From Flavobacteriaceae bacterium PS02334 (GTDB lineage Bacteria; Bacteroidota; Bacteroidia; Flavobacteriales; Flavobacteriaceae), in NCBI GenBank assembly GCA_029959295.1, contig JASCOH010000003.1:310001-374000 (forward strand): a DNA stretch of 64,000 nt, read 5' to 3'. Below, one piece after another: positions 58,543-64,000 of this stretch. The notes under the pieces were generated by a model. It did no database searches, was not told where the DNA came from, and saw only the letters and a program-made list of their open reading frames with translations. Both the position numbers and the translations under genes were made by a program. Positions within the stretch are counted from its first letter, which is position 1. Each line of letters begins with the position of its first letter.

Positions 58543-58917
58543 ATGAAAACAGACCATTCTTTTGTCACCGGAAGGTTGAAAAGTTTTAAATATGCCATTT
58601 TAGGCGCTTACAAATTAATCACAACCGAGCACAGCGTGATGGTTCAGTTTTCTTTGGGAATCTTAATGACAATCGCTGGTTTTTATTTTGAAATTTCCAA
58701 AACAGACTGGCTTTTTCAAACAATGGCTGTAGGCTTGGTCTTGAGCATCGAAGGATTGAACACTGCCGTTGAAAAAATTGCAGATTTTATTCACCCCGAT
58801 TTTCACGACAGGATAGGTTTCATCAAAGATATTGCTGCCGGCGCTGTATTTTTCGCCGCTGTTGCCGCAATTGCAGTCGGCCTGATCATATATATTCCAA
58901 TAATCCAGAATTTGTAG
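58543..58917 (+). CDS. dgkA: Diacylglycerol kinase (DgkA type)
   Basis: The 124-residue integral membrane protein has three helices and the DgkA signature SIEGLNTAVEKIADFIHPDF in which the conserved glutamate, Asn and second Glu bind metal and ATP. It phosphorylates diacylglycerol or undecaprenol; Gram-positive-type members act on undecaprenol, and the family member cannot be decided by eye. It follows tpx by 22 bases and precedes ftsK by 42 bases. Confidence 0.93.
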   Translation: MKTDHSFVTGRLKSFKYAILGAYKLITTEHSVMVQFSLGILMTIAGFYFEISKTDWLFQTMAVGLVLSIEGLNTAVEKIADFIHPDFHDRIGFIKDIAAGAVFFAAVAAIAVGLIIYIPIIQNL

Positions 58918-58959
58918 AAATTTTAATTATTTTTACAATAATCTTCACCTTAAAACTGA

Positions 58960-61464
58960 ATGGCAAAAACTATTAAAAAAGAAACCGCAGGCAAACCAGG
59001 AGCGCTTCCAAAAGAGAAAAAACCTTTCAAATTGACAAGACAGCACAAAGTCATAATTGGCGCATTGCTAGTCTTGTTTTCAATCGCTTTGTTGCTTGCC
59101 TTTATTTCCTTTTTTATCTATGGCCAATACGATCAAAGCGCTGTAGACTACATGATTGACAGAAGTGTTTCTGTACAGAATTGGCTCGGAAAATTCGGAG
59201 CTTATTTGGCAAATCTATTCTTATATCAAGGTTTCGGCGTCGCTTCTTTTTTACTGGTACGATTATTTTTCTTGACCGGAATATATCTAGTTTTAGATTT
59301 ACCCGTAAGAAAATTAAAAAACACTTGGTTTTGGGATTTATTTGCCATCATAATCATTTCAATCTTATTCGGATTTTTCGCTGATTTCTTGCCTGAATTA
59401 GGAGGTGTTATCGGATTTGAAATGAATCTTTTTATTCAAGATTATCTTGGAAAAGTAGGAACTTTATTGGTATTGGTTTTCGGATTAATCATTTATTTAA
59501 TCTTTAAAATCAAAATTTCTCCTGACGGAATCAAGAATTATTTCGAAACTAAAAAACGCGAAGCCGAGGAAAGAGCTTTGGCAGATTCCATTGCAGCACC
59601 TGTTGCCGTTCAAGAAATTACTGAAGATTTATTGGAAGAAGATGAAGATGTTGTAAGAACCAATCTCAGCAAGGATTTTTATGATGAAGACGAGGAAGAA
59701 ATTGAAGAACCGACTTTAAAACCTCTTTCTCAATTTGAAATTAATAAAGAATCGCTACAGCCGACAATCAGCAATTCTTCGCAGATTAAAATGGAACCTG
59801 TTATCAAAGCGCCGATTGCACCAATTCCACTAGCAGTTCACCAGCATATTCCTGAAATTATCGAGACAAATGACGATGCTTTTGTAATTGAAAAATTTGC
59901 AGATGAAGATACTGTCGTTGAAAATCTATCAGCAAAATTAGTGGCTGACTTTGGTGAATTCGACCCGACTTTAGACTTATCCAATTTCAAATTTCCTACT
60001 TTAGATTTATTGAAAGAATATTCTACGGGCGGCATTACGATCAACCAAGAAGAACTTGAAGAAAACAAAAACCGAATCGTAGAAACTTTACGAAATTATA
60101 AAATCGAAATTGCCCAGATCAAGGCAACGGTCGGTCCGTCGGTAACTTTATATGAAATTGTTCCAGAAGCTGGAATCAGAATTTCAAAAATCAAGAGCTT
60201 GGAAGACGATATTGCTTTGTCTCTTTCTGCTTTGGGAATTCGTATCATTGCGCCGATTCCAGGAAAAGGAACTATTGGTATAGAGGTTCCTAATAAAAAT
60301 CCGACGATGGTTTCTATGAAATCTGTTATCGGTTCGGCAAAATTCCAAGAAGCTGAAATGGAACTTCCGATTGCTTTAGGAAAAACAATTTCAAACGAAA
60401 CTTTCGTAGTCGATTTGGCTAAAATGCCCCACCTTTTGATGGCTGGTGCGACCGGACAAGGAAAATCCGTTGGATTGAATGCTGTCCTTACTTCTTTATT
60501 ATATAAAAAGCATCCGGCTGAAGTGAAGTTTGTTTTGGTCGATCCGAAGAAAGTGGAATTGACGCTTTTTAATAAAATCGAAAGACATTATTTAGCCAAA
60601 CTTCCTGATACTGACGAAGCAATTATTACAGATAACGCTAAAGTAATCAACACATTGAACTCGCTTTGCGTGGAAATGGACAACCGCTATTCTTTGCTGA
60701 AAGATGCGATGGTTCGTAATATTAAGGAATACAACGAAAAATTCAAGAACAGAAAACTAAATCCGGAGAACGGACACCGTTTTCTGCCTTATATCGTTTT
60801 AGTTGTCGATGAGTTTGCCGATTTGATCATGACTGCCGGAAAAGAAGTAGAGCTTCCGATTGCGCGTTTGGCACAGTTGGCGAGAGCGATTGGAATTCAC
60901 TTGATTATCGCTACGCAAAGACCTTCGGTAAACGTAATTACGGGTATGATCAAGGCGAATTTCCCTGCGAGAATTGCTTTCAGGGTAACTTCGAAAATTG
61001 ATTCTAGAACTATTTTAGATACTTCTGGAGCAGACCAGTTGATTGGTCGAGGCGATTTGCTTTATACGAATGGAAATGACGTAGTCCGCGTTCAGTGCGC
61101 CTTCGTGGATACGCCAGAGGTTGAAAAAATTACAGAATTCATTGGAAACCAGAAAGCATATCCTAACGCCTACCTGCTTCCAGAATATGTTGGAGAGGAT
61201 AATGGCATCAAACTTGATGTAGATATTTCGGAAAGAGATTCTATGTTTAGGGAAGCTGCAGAAATCATTGTTAATGCACAGCAAGGTTCGGCCTCATTAC
61301 TGCAACGTAAGTTGAAATTGGGCTATAATCGTGCTGGAAGACTGATTGATCAATTGGAAGCTGCCGGAATTGTTGGCCCTTTTGAGGGAAGCAAGGCCAG
61401 AAGCGTGAATATTCCTGACTTGCCGTCTCTTGACCAATTCTTTAATAATGAACAAAACAACTAA
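58960..61464 (+). CDS. ftsK: FtsK/SpoIIIE DNA translocase
   Basis: The 834-residue protein has an N-terminal membrane domain with four helices (about residues 28-190), an acidic linker (about 220-330, many Glu/Asp), and the motor domain with Walker A GATGQGKS at 496-503, Walker B VLVVDEFADLI, and the RxxTQRPS-like IATQRPSVNVITG. The C-terminal gamma winged helix (GSASLLQRKLKLGYNRAGRLIDQL) binds KOPS-type sequences. It segregates the terminus region at division together with Xer recombinases. Full length for Bacteroidota. Confidence 0.97.
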   Translation: MAKTIKKETAGKPGALPKEKKPFKLTRQHKVIIGALLVLFSIALLLAFISFFIYGQYDQSAVDYMIDRSVSVQNWLGKFGAYLANLFLYQGFGVASFLLVRLFFLTGIYLVLDLPVRKLKNTWFWDLFAIIIISILFGFFADFLPELGGVIGFEMNLFIQDYLGKVGTLLVLVFGLIIYLIFKIKISPDGIKNYFETKKREAEERALADSIAAPVAVQEITEDLLEEDEDVVRTNLSKDFYDEDEEEIEEPTLKPLSQFEINKESLQPTISNSSQIKMEPVIKAPIAPIPLAVHQHIPEIIETNDDAFVIEKFADEDTVVENLSAKLVADFGEFDPTLDLSNFKFPTLDLLKEYSTGGITINQEELEENKNRIVETLRNYKIEIAQIKATVGPSVTLYEIVPEAGIRISKIKSLEDDIALSLSALGIRIIAPIPGKGTIGIEVPNKNPTMVSMKSVIGSAKFQEAEMELPIALGKTISNETFVVDLAKMPHLLMAGATGQGKSVGLNAVLTSLLYKKHPAEVKFVLVDPKKVELTLFNKIERHYLAKLPDTDEAIITDNAKVINTLNSLCVEMDNRYSLLKDAMVRNIKEYNEKFKNRKLNPENGHRFLPYIVLVVDEFADLIMTAGKEVELPIARLAQLARAIGIHLIIATQRPSVNVITGMIKANFPARIAFRVTSKIDSRTILDTSGADQLIGRGDLLYTNGNDVVRVQCAFVDTPEVEKITEFIGNQKAYPNAYLLPEYVGEDNGIKLDVDISERDSMFREAAEIIVNAQQGSASLLQRKLKLGYNRAGRLIDQLEAAGIVGPFEGSKARSVNIPDLPSLDQFFNNEQNN

Positions 61465-61465
61465 A

Positions 61466-62110
61466 ATGAAAAGGGTATTACAAATTATTGCAATTCTATT
61501 AATCAGCTTCAATCTTCAAGCTCAAAACAGCGAAAAAGCAAGAAATTTGTTGGATCAGGTTTCCGCAAAAGTCAAAAGTTATAGCAATATTTCTATTGAT
61601 TTCAAATATTCATTAAGCAATCCAAAAGAGAATCTTAATCAGGAAAGCAAAGGAAGCGTTGTCATGCAAGGCAATAAATATGTCTTGAATTTCATGGGAA
61701 TTACAAAAATTTACGACGGAAAAAAAATCTACAGCATTGTTCCTGAAGACGAAGAAATCAGCATTTCAAAGGCAGATGAAAATGATGAAGATGCGGTAAC
61801 TCCTTCAAAAATGCTTACTTTTTTCAATCACGGTTTTAAGTACAATTGGGATATTACTCAAAATGTAAAAGGAAGAAAAATTCAGTATATCAGGCTGGTT
61901 CCTACGAGTTCAAAAGACGATCGCAAAGAAGTGTTTTTAGGCATTGACGTGCAGACAAAACACATCTATAATTTAATGGAAATCGGTAAAAATGGCTCTA
62001 AAACCACAATCACTGTTAATTCTTTTAAAACCAATCAGCCATTGTCAAAAAATCAATTTACATTTGCAGAAAGTAAATACCCAAATTACTATATCAACAA
62101 AATAGACTGA
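61466..62110 (+). CDS. lolA: LolA-like outer-membrane lipoprotein carrier protein
   Basis: The start is the ATG at 61466, one base after the ftsK stop; upstream in-frame starts lie within ftsK. It yields 214 residues with a signal peptide (MKRVLQIIAILLISFNLQAQ). The periplasmic body has the half-barrel LolA pattern with YVLNFMGITKIYDGKKIYSIVPEDEE-like strands (in two parts) and an end segment TVNSFKTNQPLSKNQFTF. It would carry lipoproteins from the inner to the outer membrane, or lipids in related families. The LptF/G-type permease follows 7 bases later. Confidence 0.88.
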   Translation: MKRVLQIIAILLISFNLQAQNSEKARNLLDQVSAKVKSYSNISIDFKYSLSNPKENLNQESKGSVVMQGNKYVLNFMGITKIYDGKKIYSIVPEDEEISISKADENDEDAVTPSKMLTFFNHGFKYNWDITQNVKGRKIQYIRLVPTSSKDDRKEVFLGIDVQTKHIYNLMEIGKNGSKTTITVNSFKTNQPLSKNQFTFAESKYPNYYINKID

Positions 62111-62117
62111 TCCATAG

Positions 62118-63572
62118 GTGAAAATTCTTGACAGATATCTTCTTACGACATTCCTTCAAACGCTTGGAACTGTTTTTATAATCTTATATTTTATATTTAT
62201 TCTTCAAGCTGTCTGGCTTTTTATTGCTGAACTGGCAGGAAAAGACCTTGATATAATGCTTGTTGTAAAATTCCTCCTCTTCTACTCTCCAAAAATGATT
62301 CCGCTGGTTTTGCCGCTGTCTATTCTTTTGGCATCGATCATGACTTTTGGAAATTTAGCAGAAAACTATGAGTTTGCTGCAATGAAATCTTCTGGAATTT
62401 CTCTGCAAAGGGCTATGAAAAGCCTTACGGTTTTTATTCTGTTTTTAAGTTTGGTGGCCTTCTTTTTTGCTAATAACGTAATTCCTGCTGCAGAATATAA
62501 ATTCATCAATTTACGTAGAGATATTGTACAAACCAAGCCAGCAATGGCTATTGCAGAAGGGCAATTCAGCGATATTGGCGAATACAATATTAAGGTAGAC
62601 AAAAAATCTGGCGAAAAAGGTGAAAAACTTGAGAATATTACCATTCACAAAAAAGCTTTTAATGGCAACGGAAGTAATGTTGTAATCAAGGCAAAAAACG
62701 GGCTCCTGATAAATAATGAGGAAGCGAGCAGACTTCAGATGATTCTTTATGACGGAAATTATTATGAAAATGTAATTCCGAAAAAATTTGAAGAACGAAA
62801 AAAAGTGCCATTTATTAAAGGTTCTTTCAAAAAAGATATTATCAATATTGACCTTTCAAAACTGAATACGGTTGAAGATGAAGGCGATATTACCAATACG
62901 AATTCGATGTTGAATGTTAGTGAATTGAATTATACTTTAGATTCGCTTCATAAAAATTTTGACAAAGACGTAGTTTCTTTTGCCGACAACTCTTACCAAA
63001 GAACAGGGATTACCAGCTTTGGAAAACCTGCAGTTGTTGCAAAAACAAAAAATGATTCGGTTATTCCCGACTTGCTTACACTCTATTCTGATACTGAAAA
63101 AGCAGGAATTTTGAATGTAGCTACAAGCAATTTGGCCAGTTCAAAATATACTGTCGAAGGCACAAAAAATGATCTCGAAGCAAAACAGAAAAATATCAAC
63201 AACCACTGGCTGGCACTTTATGAAAAATTCGTAATTGCTTACGCCTGTGTCTTGATGTTTTTTATTGGAGCGCCGTTGGGAGCGATTATCAGAAAAGGCG
63301 GTCTCGGACTTCCAATTGTATTTGCAACTTTGATTTTTATCTCTTTCCACTTCATTAATACTTTTGGAAAAAAATTAGCTCAGGAAAACGGAATTCCAGC
63401 CTTTTTAGGATCTTGGATGTCTTCTTTCGTATTGACTCCATTAGCAATTTTGCTTACCTACAGAGCTACAAACGACATCGGATTAATTAATATGGATGCG
63501 ATTTTGACCCCAATTCAAAATGCATTCAAAAAATTATTTAGAATTAAAAACAACAAACTTAAAAATGTCTAA
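62118..63572 (+). CDS. LptF/LptG (YjgP/YjgQ)-family permease
   Basis: The 484-residue protein starts at GTG 62118, retaining the conserved [19 protein letters not shown] motif that opens this family. It has three N-terminal helices, a large periplasmic beta-jellyroll domain (about residues 115-370), and three C-terminal helices ([16 protein letters not shown] and [16 protein letters not shown]). LptF and LptG form the membrane part of the Lpt ABC exporter that moves LPS towards the outer membrane. Which of the two it is cannot be decided. Its stop overlaps the ribB start by 8 bases. Confidence 0.93.
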   Translation: MKILDRYLLTTFLQTLGTVFIILYFIFILQAVWLFIAELAGKDLDIMLVVKFLLFYSPKMIPLVLPLSILLASIMTFGNLAENYEFAAMKSSGISLQRAMKSLTVFILFLSLVAFFFANNVIPAAEYKFINLRRDIVQTKPAMAIAEGQFSDIGEYNIKVDKKSGEKGEKLENITIHKKAFNGNGSNVVIKAKNGLLINNEEASRLQMILYDGNYYENVIPKKFEERKKVPFIKGSFKKDIINIDLSKLNTVEDEGDITNTNSMLNVSELNYTLDSLHKNFDKDVVSFADNSYQRTGITSFGKPAVVAKTKNDSVIPDLLTLYSDTEKAGILNVATSNLASSKYTVEGTKNDLEAKQKNINNHWLALYEKFVIAYACVLMFFIGAPLGAIIRKGGLGLPIVFATLIFISFHFINTFGKKLAQENGIPAFLGSWMSSFVLTPLAILLTYRATNDIGLINMDAILTPIQNAFKKLFRIKNNKLKNV

Positions 63573-64000
63573 CATACAACTAAACACAATAGAAGAAGCG
63601 ATCGAAGATATCCGTCAAGGAAAAGTAATCATCGTTGTTGATGATGAAGATCGTGAAAATGAAGGCGATTTTATTGCCGCTGCAGAAAAAGTTACTCCTG
63701 AAATGATCAATTTCATGGCCACACACGGACGCGGTTTAATCTGCGCGCCATTGACAGAATCAAGATGCAAAGAACTTGAATTGAATTTGATGGTAACTAA
63801 TAATACGGTTTTGCACGAGACACAATTTACAGTTTCTGTAGATTTGATCGGTCACGGCTGCACAACTGGAATTTCTGTTCATGACAGAGCAAAAACAATT
63901 CAATTTTTAGTAGACGATAACACAAAACCAGAAGATTTAGGGCGTCCTGGACATATTTTTCCTTTGCGTGCTAAACAAGGTGGCGTTTTAAGAAGAACTG
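63565..64000 (+). CDS. ribB: RibB/RibBA, 3,4-dihydroxy-2-butanone-4-phosphate synthase (5' part, runs off the window)
   Basis: The reading frame begins at ATG 63565, inside the end of the LptF/G gene, and stays open to the last base, giving 145 residues. It shows the DHBP synthase signatures [18 protein letters not shown] (the acidic Mg-binding loop), [12 protein letters not shown], and [16 protein letters not shown]. It makes the four-carbon precursor of riboflavin from ribulose 5-phosphate. In many Bacteroidota it is fused to GTP cyclohydrolase II (RibBA); the C-terminal part needed to tell is outside the window. Confidence 0.96.
   Translation, partial: MSNIQLNTIEEAIEDIRQGKVIIVVDDEDRENEGDFIAAAEKVTPEMINFMATHGRGLICAPLTESRCKELELNLMVTNNTVLHETQFTVSVDLIGHGCTTGISVHDRAKTIQFLVDDNTKPEDLGRPGHIFPLRAKQGGVLRRT

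Noticed and set aside
1-64000. Prophage, insertion sequence, CRISPR-Cas or tRNA/rRNA genes
   Set aside because: No transposase, integrase, phage structural or Cas protein, no regular repeat-spacer array, and no tRNA T-loop pattern was recognised on either strand; a tRNA scan could confirm this.

Overview
This is a low-GC (about one third G+C), gene-dense chromosomal segment that looks like a Flavobacterium or close Flavobacteriaceae relative. Pointers are: a secreted protein ending in a type IX secretion (T9SS) sorting domain, DUF5723 and DUF6952 family proteins, a TonB-dependent receptor, many genes without a recognisable Shine-Dalgarno, several TTG/GTG starts, and TAnnTTTG-type promoter boxes typical of Bacteroidota. 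I saw no rRNA, tRNA, CRISPR array or insertion sequence.

Layout. 1-7888: a potassium-uptake (kdp) operon, entered inside kdpA: kdpA-kdpB-kdpC, an outer-membrane porin, the sensory half of KdpD, a four-helix-bundle protein, and a separate HAMP-PAS histidine kinase. 7910-9628: a T9SS-exported beta-propeller-like repeat protein. 9869-15488: panB, an RluA pseudouridine synthase, a DUF5723 outer-membrane protein, an aldehyde dehydrogenase, the remnant of a deleted membrane-protein gene, and a YpfJ-type metallopeptidase. 15532-18466 (minus): a TPR-like exported protein split by a frameshift, and a YifB/ComM ATPase. 18597-21662: GAF histidine kinase, PH-domain protein, FAD/CoA-disulfide-reductase-like enzyme. 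21694-30600 (minus): DsbD-like reductase, tilS, pabB, lpd, a RelE/ParE toxin-antitoxin pair, nhaA and an Lrp/AsnC regulator, the last divergent from a methionine-gamma-lyase-like PLP enzyme (30791). 32288-36475: a DPP-IV-like peptidase and an amino-acid permease, convergent. 36770-38129: peroxiredoxin-thioredoxin-DUF6952 cluster. 38261-41051: a ParD/ParE module whose toxin is frameshifted, an HMA-AraC regulator with an HMA-MauE/DoxX membrane protein, and a TMEM175 channel.

41084-57792 is the most coherent accessory block: a molybdenum-hydroxylase island. It has XdhC and MocA maturation factors, MoaA, a short ModE-like regulator, a TonB-dependent receptor, MoeA, a TSUP permease, MoaD, a rhodanese-tailed MoeB, MoaE, a MoaC-MoaB fusion and a cysteine desulfurase, all on the plus strand. 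Convergent to them are a di-haem cytochrome c, a 2Fe-2S subunit and a Tat-exported molybdopterin subunit of the isoquinoline-1-oxidoreductase type, and an AraC regulator. Together these could make molybdopterin, convert it to the cytosine-dinucleotide form, sulfurate it, insert it and pass electrons on. No ModABC molybdate transporter is present in the window, which makes the TonB receptor and TSUP permease the local transport candidates.

58023-64000: tpx, dgkA, ftsK, lolA, an LptF/LptG-type permease and the start of ribB/ribBA, which runs off the window.

Three genes look broken: the TPR gene at 15532-16912 (one-base homopolymer change), the membrane protein at 14293-14608 (internal deletion), and parE at 38506-38798 (one-base deletion).
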